Source of the DNA: Hawksworthiomyces lignivorus
Lineage: Eukaryota; Ascomycota; Sordariomycetes; Ophiostomatales; Ophiostomataceae
DNA length: 64,000 nucleotides
Direction: 5' to 3'
Assembly (NCBI GenBank): GCA_002917075.1
Contig: NTMA01000111.1
Location: 62,001 to 126,000 of the forward strand
Shown piece by piece: positions 34,023-46,684 of the stretch. Every line of letters begins with the position of its first letter. Positions within the stretch are counted from its first letter, which is position 1. Made by a program: the position numbers and the translations under genes. The notes beneath the pieces were generated by a model. It saw only the letters and a program-made list of their open reading frames with translations. It did no database searches and was not told the origin of the DNA.

Positions 34023-37000
34023 TCACAACAAGAATGGAAGAAGTCGCTCGTTCGTCAGCCGGCCGCGCACCACAGCGGTCGTTCCGCTGCTTTCTGAGAG
34101 GTTGCCGTCTTCTGTGCTCGAGTCTCTCCGCAAGGAGGTTACGATGGTCCCTACGGTTGGTTTGCTGCCACTTATTTCTCGAATCGCACGGTCGATCTCC
34201 AAGTTTCTCTGTAGGAGCTGCACAGAAGACGCCTCTGATGCCTGATATTGCCACGGTGGTGACGACCCTTGGTCCTCAGCAGTCTCTGCCGCCATTGGCT
34301 GAAACGTCTCCTTCTCGTCAGGGAGTGTACTGCTGTGCTGGGGACCACCAATGTCGGCGATGCAACTCTCTAGCTCAGCCATCCGCCTCTCTGCCGCCTC
34401 TGCTCTGTCTTTCCAATTTTGGCATTCGAGCGTCTTGGCATCTAGCAGTTGCTGCAGTTCGCGCACCTGTTTTGGGCGACGGGAGGGGGTTGTCTCGAAA
34501 GTAGACTTTGGTGGCCAGCCGAGAGCTGCTGGATACGTTGTGCTCTGCTCGCTCTTGCATTGCGTCCTTCTCGGGACATCCCAGGCCTTCTCATGTCTCT
34601 GCCCCCGGATTTCAGAGGCTTCCAATCGATCCGCAGACTGGTTCACTTCCGGTCTTTCTCTAATGGCTAGACGACCCATTTTGTTGAGCCGTAAGTTTCT
34701 ATCTTCGCTTTGGGTCAATCGAAGACGCCTCCTCTCGTTTGCAACAACTTGCACAGAAGTGGAGGATTTATGCCCATTTCCATCTGCTTTTGTTGCTTTT
34801 TGTGGTGTGTGGTAAAGCGACACAGAAGACGGGGCCACCGGACCCATTGCCTTTGATGGGGACGGGCTGGCTGCGTACTGCGAGAGTTCACAGTCTGCCT
34901 TTGGTGTACTGTGGTATCTGGTAGGCCGCTGAGCGTTGTCAAGCGGCGTCGTTTCAGATGAGGGCTTCAAAGCCTTGCTGTCAAATATGGCTGCCATTGC
35001 CTTCACCGAGCCACCTGCCGTCGGGGATTTTGCTTCCAAATAGTCGGTTGTGAAGGCCATCTCAGAGTGGTACCCTCGTGTTTTCTTTGATGTCGAAGTT
35101 GCACTAGCACCCATACTTGATCTCTTTGAGCGATTCCTGTTCAGCCCCCGTGCGTTGTTACTGATTTCTGAAAGTGGCGAATCGGCATTCCCTCTGTCTA
35201 TTGGATCTTCCCCATCTTCGTATGTTTTGAATGTTTCATCTGCTCTGTAGCTTAGTCCAGGATCATCAGTACGAAGGGCTCGCCTATGAGGTGCTTTCCC
35301 TTGTGGCGTCAGATGGACTTTATTTTGCTTGCCACTCTTTTTCGAACTTGCTCGGCTAGAGGAGCTATCTGTTCTCCGCAGGACGTCCGGGGTGGTACTC
35401 AGACCTTCCCTCCGTTTTGTGGCCGAACTCCTGTAGCCATTCACAGAAGGTGAGGCAGCGTGAACCCTATACCGCTGTTTCGAGCTTGGTGTAGAAACGT
35501 CAGAGGCAGCTCCGTGGTTCTGTTCACTTAGACGAGGTGTAAATGCGGTCTCCTTCCATTCATTGCGCTGCTTGGCTGGTGACTTTTTCGGGCTGTGCTC
35601 TGTGCCATAAGAAGTTCCCTTAAAGAGTTCTGGATGCCTTTCTTTGTGTTCAGGTGTATTTCTTCCAATATCATTATTCTTAAGTTGAATTGGTGTTCCA
35701 TGGTGACGGGGCTCTGTGATGCGCGCAATTAATGCTGCCGTTTTCGATTGCGAAGTCTCGCCGACGGCAGCATAGCCGTGTCCAGATGGGGGTGCGGTGG
35801 TAGCATCTGCAACTTGATATATGCTTCTAGGAGTTGCTTTAACAGGAGACCCCTTGCTCTTCGCATCATCATCTACTTGGCCAGTTCCTCCATTTGTGGG
35901 TTTGACTGGCTTGAGAGAGATCTTCCATGGCGAGGCGTGCGGATCGCTGCCCTTTGGGACTGCAACGACATTTTCCGTCTTCGTAGAAACTTTTGGCAAG
36001 TCTTTAACAGACACTGTGGATTTGCTGAACAAAGATGAGAGGCCACCACTAGTTCGCCGCTGCTTTGTTAATTTGGCAGGGACTGATCGACCTGTAGTCC
36101 CCTTTGCACCCGATGCAACTGAAAGGTCTTCTTCTGCAGGCGGCGGTAGTGGCGTCGACAGCTGCTTCTCAGAGCCTGCGTAGTTTGATTCTGACGCTAT
36201 GGACATATTTGAAGCGTAGTTCTTCAATTTCTTTCTTGCTGCAAATTGCTCGAATGTCATGTCAGCAGGCCTTTGTACCGAAAGCCCGGTAGGATTTTGC
36301 TTGGCTGTGCACGTATGGTTAGCAACTCAATTTGACAGCAATCAAATTTGACAGTGAGATACCGGAAATATACCTGATGCAGAACCAGAAGGGTTGCGGG
36401 TAGCTGATGTGCTACGCGTCTTCCGCAAGCGTGAGCTGTGGCGTTGTGGAGTTTGTGGCATAAAGACATTTTCATTCTGGTCAGTGAACGTTTCTGATCT
36501 TGACGGCCGAAGAATGCCTGGCACTTTGAGGATGTCTGGTTGCTGATGTTGAAGAAGAGATTCCTTCCTCATGATGCCCATGTTCTTCATCTCGTAGATG
36601 ACTTCTCTCCAGTGGGTAATCATCATCTCTGCCACACTATTGGCAAGAAGAATTTTATCAAGAGCTGAGGGAAGCATGGATAAAGGGCGCTTCTCGGACG
36701 TTGCACTTTTCCGTCTCTTTTCGTTTTTGGAACGAGGAGAGGGGGTGACGACAAATGTCGGAGTGCCTGGAAGCAAGGATGACGAAGTAAAGGAGTCGTC
36801 CTGGTGACTTGTGGCATAAGACTCAATGAGGTCGCCTAGCAGCAGCGGTCCAAAGATGATTCCTAAAGCGGAATATCCCATCCGCTCTGACTTGGGAAGC
36901 GGACTTCCCTCGATATGCTGAACAGGGGCTAATTCAGCTGCACGCCCAATCATGCAGAGCAAGCCAAACACGGCACATATAAGTTCTCGCTGCAGTTGAG

Positions 37001-38296
37001 AGGGTATCGACCCTATCGCCAAGGCAATCAAACGAGCCCTTGTCTGTCTCTGTTCCGTACCGCTGAGTGCCGCATTAGAACCATCCGAAAGACTAGGATA
37101 TCTATGAATTTCAACGAGAGCATCGAAGAGTGGCAGTTGACCGAGGATTCCGCCAGGGAGACCTGCCAAGAGGCGTTTAAACATCGATGCCACGTCGTGG
37201 ACGCCGGCTTTAATGTGGAAAGGAAGGTTGGGTGATCGAACCGTTGCGGCAATGGCTTCATCATCATCAGGACTGATGCAATAATAATCATAAAGCTCAT
37301 TGACAACTCTCAAAGAGCCTGAGATCCTAAAGATTCCCCGGGTTTCAGGGCCTAAGTGAAGTTAGAAACGCTTCGTTTATGAGGGTGCACCGTAGACGCG
37401 AATGGTGTATTGCGTGGGAAATACTGACCATTCTGCACAAGGTATTGAGCTGCTGCTCGAAAGCAAGTTGGCAGCATGAGCGAGCGAGTGGCATATTCGC
37501 TCGGGAGGTAGAGAAAGCTCTTGCCACAGATGCGAACCAGCGTCTTCAGGGTTTCGTTTTTGAGCGTGTCTGTAGCGTCTCTTTTGATACCTTGATTCGG
37601 AGCTGCAGGATCACTGCCGTTTCGACTGTGCTTGGCATTCTTCTCAGAGCGAGAACCAACGGAGTGGTGAGAAGATTGCCGCGATGTAGACGCTGGCGTC
37701 TTGCCAAAAGTGCGCGCAAACCAGTTCCGTCGTTCGCCCGGGTGAGCGTCCTGTTCGGTCTGGCGGTCCGGTCAGTGAATGTGAAAGACAGGAACTTATC
37801 CTGTTTTATGAGGCGGTAATTTGCTTACTGAAAGATCTTCATCATCTGCACCCTCTTCAAAGAAGAGAGAGCGCATTCCCCGCTGCCCCATATGTTAGCC
37901 CATGTCAAGACCACAGACAAGCGAAAAAAATGGAAGAAAGCATAGGCGGACCTTCTCTGCCATCCGGTTGTATTCCTGAAGAAACAAACTCTGCTTTGAC
38001 AAGGCTGACGCCCCGCCGTTGTCTGCAAAGGGGTCATCAGAGTCACCATCCATGGATGTCCAGATGGCACTATTGCGGATCATATGGCTGCTGTCAGGCT
38101 GCCCGAATAAGTGGGCTTTGTTGTTCCTAGGCAGTTCCCGCTCTAGATTGAAACTGGGCGGCGGCGGCCGGGCCATATATGGAGATGGCGCCGGCTCCTC
38201 CGAGGCGGCCATTCGCAGAGGAAAGGAGCGTGTAGGGGTTAGATTCGACCGCAGAAAGTCCAACTCATTGTTGACATTGTTGGGAAATGCGTTCAT
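34023..38296 (-). CDS. RhoGAP domain protein
   Basis: This is a GTPase-activating protein for Rho-family GTPases. Five exons run down the minus strand: 38296-37952, 37882-37829, 37750-37429, 37351-36374 and 36304-34023 (introns 69, 78, 77 and 69 bp), giving 1,326 residues. The RhoGAP domain covers about 200-420, with the arginine finger in RGIFRISGS (Arg near 249) and the later PSQLQRELICAVFGLL helix. The rest is long and disordered, rich in Ser, Thr, Lys and Pro, with a coiled-coil-like stretch near 1,180-1,240. Intron 1 has a weak donor (GTCCGC) but a good CTAAC branch and CAG acceptor. A role in cell polarity or wall-stress signalling is typical of fungal RhoGAPs and is inferred. The minus-strand start at 38296 is the first ATG that opens the conserved frame. 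Confidence 0.87.
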
Positions 38297-40498
38297 TGGG
38301 AAAGATTAGACAGAAACGAGTGAGAGGAGAGAAAGGAAAACGCTGATGGTGCTTCTACTGGTTGGGTTGCAAAAGCCGTCAAAACATGACTAGTTTGGTC
38401 TGCCCAATGCACTCTGGTGACAAAACAACGGTGGTAGGCAATAAAACGAAGGCCCGTCGAAGATGCACGGAGAAGCAAAAGAACGAAGAATGGTAACGAT
38501 CGTGAGAGTCTGTAGAGAGAGAATGAGGGTTGCTTTTGTCGTCTTGCTGTTTTGCTTGTTTTTTACGAGTTAAACGAAAAGCGGGTTTTTGTTTACTTTT
38601 GTCGATTTTGGGCCTTTTTTTCGGGATAATTACATCTCTGTTACAGACTGAGCAAAAAGGAGGGCAATTGGCTGGTTGCGCCTGCCTTCAGCGTGATATT
38701 ACTTTATTTATTCAGCCGTGGGGCTGCCGCGTGTTGCGCCACAATTGACTGGATGCGGCAGCCTTCTCTCTCACCAGGGATATTTTTTCGTTTTGCTTGC
38801 TTTTCTTTCTTTTACCCACTGATGCAATTACGAGAAGAGGCTATGGCTGCATGTCTGACTACCTGTCTCGTGTGTGTTTTTGTCACTCACGGGAGCTGAG
38901 GATCAATATTGGTGACCAGGGGAACGACTCTCCACAAGGCCGGATTCGACAAATGACAATTCATCGCTAAGCCAAATATATCAATCAGCCCTGGCGGCAG
39001 ACAGCAGGACAGCGCCATTTTGGTACAACTGTACTGAGAGGCAGAGGTTTGAAACGGAAGTGAGTTTTCTGTGCATGAGCTTTGGGGGCAAGGGGTAGAT
39101 ATAATGTATCCACAGATATTTTTATCAGATTTTGATAACTTACAGTACATACATATGTACTGCCTAAATACATCACAACGCAGACCCATTGATTCAAGCT
39201 AGTTGAAAGTTAGAAAGGCATCACGTTTACAGGGCAGGGTCACTATTTTGGTGCTGATTTTCTCACTAGTGAATACTAGAGAGCCACTGAGTTGTCGCGG
39301 ATATTGTTGACATAAGGGGAAAAATTCTGACACGATGGTGATAATAGAGAGAAGAGGGATGCGTAGGCCAGGCGTCCTGGGAACCGACGCTTTTCAGAGG
39401 TCAGATTTGCTATCATTGACAACCGGGCTGCAATCGAGAACGAGGCAGGCTAGAGCGCACCTCACTATGGATGAAGACATCAAAGCTACGAGACCTCTCG
39501 TCAGGTTCGTGAATTGCCCCCATCCGCCCGCTGAGCTGATGTTGGAGTTTAAAGACGTGGAGCCGCTCACGGACGTCCACATATACGTGCTGAAACTTCC
39601 GGACGCATTTGCGACATAGCCAGAGCTAACAGTGGTAAAAGACTCTATGCTAAAGAAGAGAACAACCGAGGCTGCGGTGAATGGCGGGATGGGGAAGTAT
39701 GCTGTGAAGGATCTAATAATAATTGCACGTAGGCTTATGCTGCTTGTTTGCTGATCTGTAGAGGCTACAGAGATCCTCGTGTAATCTCTATGTCGACCGA
39801 TTTTTTGAATCTCACTGCTTGCAATCTAGATGTACACAGGACAGCCAGGCAGATCTGAAACAGGATCATCAACACGTACACAGAAGCTTATTAGAATAGA
39901 AATGTCCCAAGATTTATCATGTGATTTTTTGGTATCATTGATCACCCCAAGTGTACCGTATACGCGATGCAAAGATACAGCCATCGCTTCAGACTCTCCT
40001 TGCCTCCTTTGACCACCATCGTTCTGTCCCCTTTCCCTTTCCGTGCCACTAGTCTCCTCCCCCCAAGCCCCCCCGTCTATAAATATCATAAGAAGCAGCG
40101 GCTCGAATTCCAATCGGATCGATTCTGCCAGCCGCGGACCGCAAGAGTATATCCCAAATCCGAAGTGAACGGATATGCACCACCCAAGAACCAAAAAGTA
40201 AAAAGAAAAGGAAGAAAAGGAATTAAAGAAAATAAAAAAAAGTTGAAAACCAAGGCGCGACAATTCATATGACGGGGATATGGCGGACAATGATTCGATG
40301 TACGAAAGACGATAAACCGAACGTCACAGAAGAAGCTCCAGATCTATAAGGTTGGTGGGCCAGGCCGGAGGGGAACGATCACTGCAATCAAACCCTTGGG
40401 ATTGCAGCGCAGTCTCTCGTGTCCCAGGCGCCCGTGACGCCTTGAAAATGCAAATACGAAAGGCTGTCTCTACAAAAAAAAACAAAAACAGGGCGCAC
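38297..40498. other. 2.2 kb spacer between the RhoGAP start and the Snf4 3' end
   Basis: The first part is the RhoGAP promoter on the minus strand. The remainder is AT-rich. A 94-codon plus-strand frame at 39335-39619 shows no similarity I recognise. A TATAAATA string at about 40077 is not tied to any called gene. The end near 40200-40280 is A-rich. Confidence 0.55.
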
Positions 40499-42071
40499 TC
40501 ATATCGGTTCCGGCGTAACGTCATCGCTCTCTTCGCCGTGCAGCAGGACATACTTGAGGATGTCTGAGAGCGAGATGATGCCCTTCAGGCGGCTCTCGTC
40601 GTCGATGACGATGAGGCGGTGTACGCGGGACTTGCGGATGGTGTCGAAGATGGAGTCGAGCCGGTCGTCCTCGCTGCACGTGTAGATGCCAGGGAAATCC
40701 TCGGCGCGCTTGGACAGGGCGTCGCCGATGGAGGACTGCAGGTCTTCGTAGACGGTACTCTTGATGCAGGGGATGACGTCGACAGCCTCGAACACGTTGA
40801 GAACACGATTGTTGGCGTCGATGATGGGAATGGCTGAGATGCTGTTCTCGACCATGATGTGGATCACGCTCAAGACGGAGTCGCCCATGGTGGCCGTCTT
40901 CAGGTTGTCGTAGGTGCCCAGGCCGATCTCTCGGACAGACTTCTTCAGCATGACCGTGTTGTGCTCATTGTTGACAGCGATGAACTTCAGGATGCGGTAC
41001 TGCGTGATAACGCTGACGACCATCTGGCGGCCGGTCTCGCTGTCTATGTCGACCAGGGGAATACGGCGTGCACGCGTCTTCAGCATGGTCCGGCAAGCCT
41101 CGTACAGGGGCCGCATTGGGTGGATCGAGATGGTCTCGGGGGTCTTCACGCCAATAGCCTTTTCAATGTCTGGGGAGTGGTGCAAGACGTAAATGGTAAG
41201 CTCGTGATACAAAGGACATGGATGGGAGAAAATGAGAGAAGCAAACACACCTCGGAGACCGCTGAGACGGAACTGGTCGATCTCGCTCAGCCGGTCGGGG
41301 TACTGACAGTAGTACTGTATGACGTTGATGTAGTCGGTGCTGGTCAAGATCCCCGCAAACGTCGAGTTGTGCGAGTCCCAGAGTGGTGCGGACACAATTC
41401 CTGTGTGCGCAACAGTGGTCAGCGGACGATCTCGATATACATCCTATCGTGTGGTCCCTTTCTGGGGACGACTCGAAAGAAGGCGTTTTGCCCTGTGTTT
41501 CTCACCATTTTGAATAAGGATGGCAAGGCTTTTGCGGATGAGAAGGTCGGTGTCGAGGACGATAAGACGGAATGATAACGGCAACACATCATAGCTTGTG
41601 CGGATCTTCAAAAAATCCCGTATGTTTTCCTGCGGAGAGAGACGGGGGGGCCACCGAGGTTAGATTTGCTAGTTCGGCGCACAGCAGAGACTGAGAGACA
41701 CGATGGACTGGGGGGGGGGGGGGGGGGGGGGCATGCCCTGAAAACGAGCGAGACAGACAAAGGAGGCGTGGGAGAGAAGGCTGCGAAATGATCGAGATTA
41801 CACTTACCAGGCCTTGGTACTGTTCCCGGTCCAGGGAGCTCACAGATTTGGCATCTGCCATTGTGTCACTTCGGGGTTGAGGACGAAGGTAAGACGACGG
41901 CGCGACAAAGGGAAGCTCGTGACCATGTCTTGGGGACGCGTGAAGTGGCGCTTGTGGCGCGGTGGTGGCCGGCGGCAGCTGCTGGCTCTGCTGCCTTGCG
42001 GGCGTCTGTTGGCTGAGATTGCTATTGGGGTTCGTGGCCTCGGTTGCGGTTGGAGCACGAGCGTCATCCAT
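40499..42071 (-). CDS. AMPK/SNF1 gamma subunit (Snf4), CBS-domain energy sensor
   Basis: This is the nucleotide-sensing regulatory subunit of the Snf1 kinase complex. Exons on the minus strand are 42071-41808, 41629-41506, 41400-41251 and 41169-40499 (introns 178, 105 and 81 bp), giving 402 residues. A Pro/Gln/Thr-rich N-terminal extension (about 1-85) is followed by four CBS repeats. Landmarks include SYDVLPLSFRLIVLDTDL (CBS1), APLWDS, RRIPLVDIDSETGR (CBS2), ISAIPIIDANNRVLNV (CBS3) and VHRLIVIDDESRLKGIISLSDIL (CBS4). Exon joins restore these motifs exactly. The start at 42071 is the first ATG in frame. The first intron, 178 bp, carries an unusual 22-base G run. The gene is divergent from Vac8 across 2.4 kb. 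Confidence 0.95.
41710..41731. repeat. 22-base poly-G run in Snf4 intron 1
   Basis: The plus strand reads 22 consecutive G at 41710-41731, which is a C run in the Snf4 transcript sense. It lies about 80 bp from the intron acceptor. Its length may vary or be mis-assembled. Confidence 0.9.
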
Positions 42072-44514
42072 CAAAGCAGGCTGGGGAGCACGCACATCGG
42101 AGGGGAGAACTAGGCAAAAAAATAAAAATAGATGACAGGATTACGCAGACTGGCAGAAGACCTCGGGACCTCGTATTTCCCTGCGAGGAATTGGCCAGAG
42201 ACGCAGTGCTGCCAAGACAGCGGAGAAGAAAGCACAAAAAAGCAAGCAAAAGGACGAGACGGAAGCCGCAAAAAAAGAGAAGACGATAAAACGGGACAGA
42301 GGAATGATAGCAAGGATAGAAAGAATACGGTAAGTCTTTGCGACAGACACGAGCCAGGGTGGGAGAGAAAGACGGGAGGAAGGCTGAAGAGAGGAGTGGG
42401 TGGTGGGAGGCGGAGGCAGTGGTAATGCGGGAGTGGTGGGAGTGACGAGAGTTTGAGAGTTTGAGAGGGCAGAGAAGGCGGACCCAGAGACATGGACTGG
42501 TCGTGGGTTAGATTGGCGGGGAACGCTGGCCGGCCTGGAAATGCAGCAGATGAGGGTGGGATGCGTGGGATTTACAGTGGGCAAACAGTGGCCGAACAGT
42601 ATGTATTCGTATGCTTAGACGAAATGTCGAAGCGGGTCTGCTAGGTCTGCGAGGTCTGCCTGGTAGGCTCGAGGATTAGGTCGAGCCTCCCTAGGATTCT
42701 GCAAAGTATGCATTTGCGAGTTCGTTTATCCCTGCGGATCAGTGGAAGATCCGGATCCTGTGTTTGGAAGATTACGGTGCAGGAAAATCAGAGGCTTTTC
42801 AGCAGTCGGTGTAGCGATAAGAGAGGCCCGTCAGACAAATAGCCAGACAAAACAGAGAAGAGAAGATAGATAGAGAGATAGGGCGCGATAGAGCAGGCGA
42901 GAGAGACGGGTAGCAAATATTCAACAACCGCTTTCTCTGCCATGAGTGGCCAAATGCCAACTAGGACACAAATTCGGTTGTTTCTTCGATTTTCGATAAG
43001 TTGTCGCTGAGGCCTAAGTGCCTTATAGCGGGCTACTAGTATCTATAGCCAAACGGATATACGAATGGGAGCGTGTATACGGAGCTCTGGCACTTGACTG
43101 GGCGACTCTATGCCTTAGTGTCGTTAGGGGACCAAGTAAAGGCAGATGGGCGTATTCACAAAATGCTGGCATATGCACGATACACGACGGGATCAAACCT
43201 GACTCGCAGCATGGCTCTGGCAAGTGCTCAAATTGCAGCTGAGCACATCATACTACCTCATCGGATCTTGGTTGGTGCAAGTCTTTTTAATCTCAGGCTG
43301 CCCTAATGTAGCTGCTTTATCCTTTGTTATCTTGGCGACACTCACCCAAGCCGCGGTTCGGCGTATCAATTGTGTATTATGTCTTATTTATCATGTCGTA
43401 TCGACAATGGCTTCGCCCACTGAGAAGCCGTCTGTGGAGGACATGCACAACGCACACGTACAGACTGTCTTGTGTCTCTGTTTGTGTCTCTGTTTGTGTC
43501 TTTGTTTCTCTGCCTCTCTCTGCTGCTCTGTGACGTTGACCACCTCGAGCCCCCCCTCTTCTGCCCGCCCTTATGACTTGGGAGGCGTAAACTGCCTCCG
43601 ACCGTTCCATGTAAGGGCAAGCCGGTTTGGTCGCTGGTTTGCCCCCCATCCCCCCCTATAGCACGTAGTCTCGTGTGAGGAGCGGCTCAGTGGCACTCTC
43701 TCCCATTGCCACTTTTCAAGGCAGCCTAACTAAACACAGTAGTGAGCTCGAGGTACAAGACCGTTGCATGGGATTTTGCGCGGTGCATAAAGTAGACCTC
43801 GCCTGGCTAAGAGCACGGACCGGCTGGGAAAAGGGACCAAAGGGAGCGTTGGAATAAATAATAATAGCAAAATTAAATAGTAAAATAAAAATACCCCCCA
43901 AGCAACAGCAGCAGGAAGGAAGCAGGCAGCTCCGACTGGTGCTTTCCCTCTTTTTTTGTTTTATTTTGGCACTAGCAGCAGGCTTAATTGTCTCTCGCTT
44001 CTCGTCTCTTCCTCTCCACACCCGACCGCCAGTCTCGTCACAGGTCAGCAGTTTCTGCTGTTTCTGCTGTTTTCATTTTTCCTCTCCACTCCCGCTAACC
44101 CACGCCAGACCTAGACACGAGTGCAAAGGGGCATCGCGACGCATCGTCTCTGCATTCCAAAGCATCATCAAGGTAATACCATCAGAATTATCCGGTTTTG
44201 TCCGCTCCCTTTCTTTCCATCGTGGAAAGCGGAGTTGGTGTAGTCGTCCCAGTGACGCAGCTGAACCTCCCACACACACACACACCAACTTCGGCCGAAA
44301 ACTCTGCCACGACAATCCCTCACCCTTTTCGCTTATCCCTCTCTCCTATCTCGAGTCCACGGCCTAGGCTTCGGGATCATCGAGGCGGACGATCCGCACA
44401 TCGTGGACGATACCCCGACGGGGTGAACATCAACAGACATATCTCGGATAAAATCCCTGCTTTGCTGGTGCAGCTAACAACGACTGCCGCCGTCTGCAGT
44501 CATCAGCCTTCGCG
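42072..44514. promoter_or_regulatory. 2.4 kb divergent region between Snf4 and Vac8
   Basis: No gene is supported. The Snf4 side is purine-rich on the plus strand (its leader is pyrimidine-rich in the minus sense). The Vac8 side, about 43930-44514, is CT-rich with a short CA repeat at about 44272-44285. A TGTCTCTGTTTG-like repeat lies near 43475-43506. The 145-codon frame at 43224 arises from this low-complexity sequence. Confidence 0.5.
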
Positions 44515-46684
44515 ATGGGCATCTGCAGCTCCCAGTGCTGCGGAGGTGAGACTTCTTTTCCGTGTTTTGCTTCCACTTTTACCAGATCGCAGCGTTCTAT
44601 CCGTTCCGTACGCTGAGCTGACTCTTGTCGTGTGCAGGCAAATCCCGCGATGGCCTCTATGAGCCTGTCCTCGCTGATAGCGAGCGCGAGGCTGTAGCCG
44701 ATCTCTTGCAGTATCTCGAAAACGTTTGTACCCTCTGCATCCTGCTTCTTGAGCCACTATTATTCCTTGTGCACCATCCTAAAGCTAATGATCTCTTAGC
44801 GAAACGAGACGGATTTCTTCTCTGGCGAGCCGCTACGCGCCCTCACAACCCTCGTCTATTCCGACAACATCGATCTGCAACGCAGCGCCAGCTTGACCTT
44901 TGCCGAAATCACTGAACGAGGTGCGTTGGAATCTACAATCATGGCAATTCCGGCTTGGATGGCCGTTACCAGGACGGCCGTGATGAGAACATGGCCGACA
45001 TAATGACCAACGCTGACCTTTCACCAGACGTACGGGAAGTTGACAGCGATACCCTCGAGCCCATCCTCTCCCTTCTCCAGAGTCCCGACTTGGAAGTGCA
45101 AAGGGCAGCCAGCGCCGCTCTTGGCAATCTCGCAGTTAACAGTATGTTCAAGCACCCTTCTTTCCGCCGGCTGGCGCCTCTTCACATCTAACATGTCCAG
45201 CCGCGAACAAGGTTTTGATTGTCGAGCTGGGTGGTCTCAACCCCCTCAAGCGCCAGATGCTTTCGCCTAATGTCGAAGTCCAGTGCAATGCTGTCGGTTG
45301 CATCACCAATCTTGCCACCCACGAAGACAACAAAGCAAAGATCGCCCGCTCCGGTGCCCTGGGCCCTCTAACCCGTCTCGCTAAGTCGCGAGACATGCGG
45401 GTGCAGCGAAACGCGACTGGCGCGCTCCTGAACATGACACACTCTGGTAGGTCTTCTAGGTGTCTTGATATGTGTTCCTCTGAACCTGTGCAGACCTTTT
45501 CTAACTGTCTACTTCCCCTGCAGATGAGAACCGTCAGCAACTCGTCAATGCTGGTGCCCTTCCTGTCCTGGTCCAGCTCCTCTCTTCGCAGGACGTCGAC
45601 GTCCAGTACTACTGCACTACTGCACTGAGCAATATCGCTGTCGATGCAAACAACCGCCGGAGGTTGGCGCAGACGGAGCCGAAGCTCGTCCAGTCGCTCG
45701 TCAATCTCATGGACTCCTCGTCGCCCAAAGTCCAGTGCCAGGCCGCTCTGGCTCTGCGCAATCTGGCCTCGGACGAAAAGTACCAGCTCGACATCGTCCG
45801 CGCATCGGGCCTCCCGCCTCTCCTCCGCCTTCTGCAGTCGTCGTACCTGCCTCTCATCCTGTCCGCCGTTGCTTGCATACGGAACATTTCCATCCACCCG
45901 ATGAACGAGTCGCCGATCATCGAGGCCGGGTTCCTGAAGCCGCTAGTGGAGCTCCTAGGCTCTACCGACAACGAAGAGATCCAGTGCCACGCCATTTCAA
46001 CCCTACGAAACTTGGCCGCCAGCTCTGACCGGAACAAGGCCCTTGTTCTCGAGGCCGGTGCTGTGCAGAAGTGCAAGCAGCTGGTCCTGGAGGTGCCCGT
46101 GAACGTGCAGTCGGAGATGACCGCGGCGATTGCTGTTCTGGCTCTTAGTGACGAGCTGAAGATGCATCTCCTCAGCCTTGGCGTCTTTGACGTGCTGATC
46201 CCTCTGACGCAGTCCTTGAGCATCGAAGTGCAAGGGAACAGTGCGGCTGCCATGGGCAACCTCTCGTCGAAAGGTATGTCCTTTTCTATTTTTCTTTAAC
46301 CCCCTCCTTCTCTCTCACGAGTCTTTTTATGGCAAATGCTCACATCTTATAGTTGGTGACTATACCAAGTTTATTCAGTACTGGTCCGAGCCCAGCGGCG
46401 GCATTCACGGCTACCTGACCCGGTTCCTCGCCAGCGGCGATGCCACGTTCCAGCACATAGCAATCTGGACGTTGCTGCAGCTGCTTGAGTCTGAGGACAA
46501 GAAGCTGATGAACCTGATTGCCAAATCTGACGAGATTGTGGAGATGGTGAAGCAGATTGCTAACCGGCCGATCGGGTCGGAGAATGAGTTTGAGGAGGAC
46601 GACGAGGGAGAAGTTGTCAACCTATCTCAGCGGTGTCTCGAACTGCTGGGACAGAACAACCCCAAGTCCCATATCGAAGGCTAA
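44515..46684 (+). CDS. VAC8: Vacuolar armadillo-repeat protein Vac8
   Basis: Vac8 is a lipidated armadillo protein of the vacuole membrane, used in vacuole inheritance, nucleus-vacuole junctions and autophagy. Seven exons: 44515-44545, 44638-44723, 44800-44920, 45028-45141, 45201-45446, 45524-46273 and 46353-46684. Introns are 59-107 bp. The product is 559 residues, close to the family norm. The N-terminus [11 protein letters not shown] has Gly2 for myristoylation and Cys residues for palmitoylation. Armadillo repeats fill about residues 40-520, with typical lines such as [15 protein letters not shown] and [16 protein letters not shown]. The C-terminal tail has an acidic EFEEDDEGE stretch. 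The 31-nt first exon encodes only the lipidation motif. It is convergent with Imp1. Confidence 0.97.

Noticed and set aside
39335..39619. 94-codon plus-strand frame between RhoGAP and Snf4
   Set aside because: No recognisable domain; it stands alone in AT-rich sequence.
43224..43661. 145-codon plus-strand frame between Snf4 and Vac8
   Set aside because: Leu/Cys run comes from a TGTCTCTGTTTG repeat; no family match and no codon bias.
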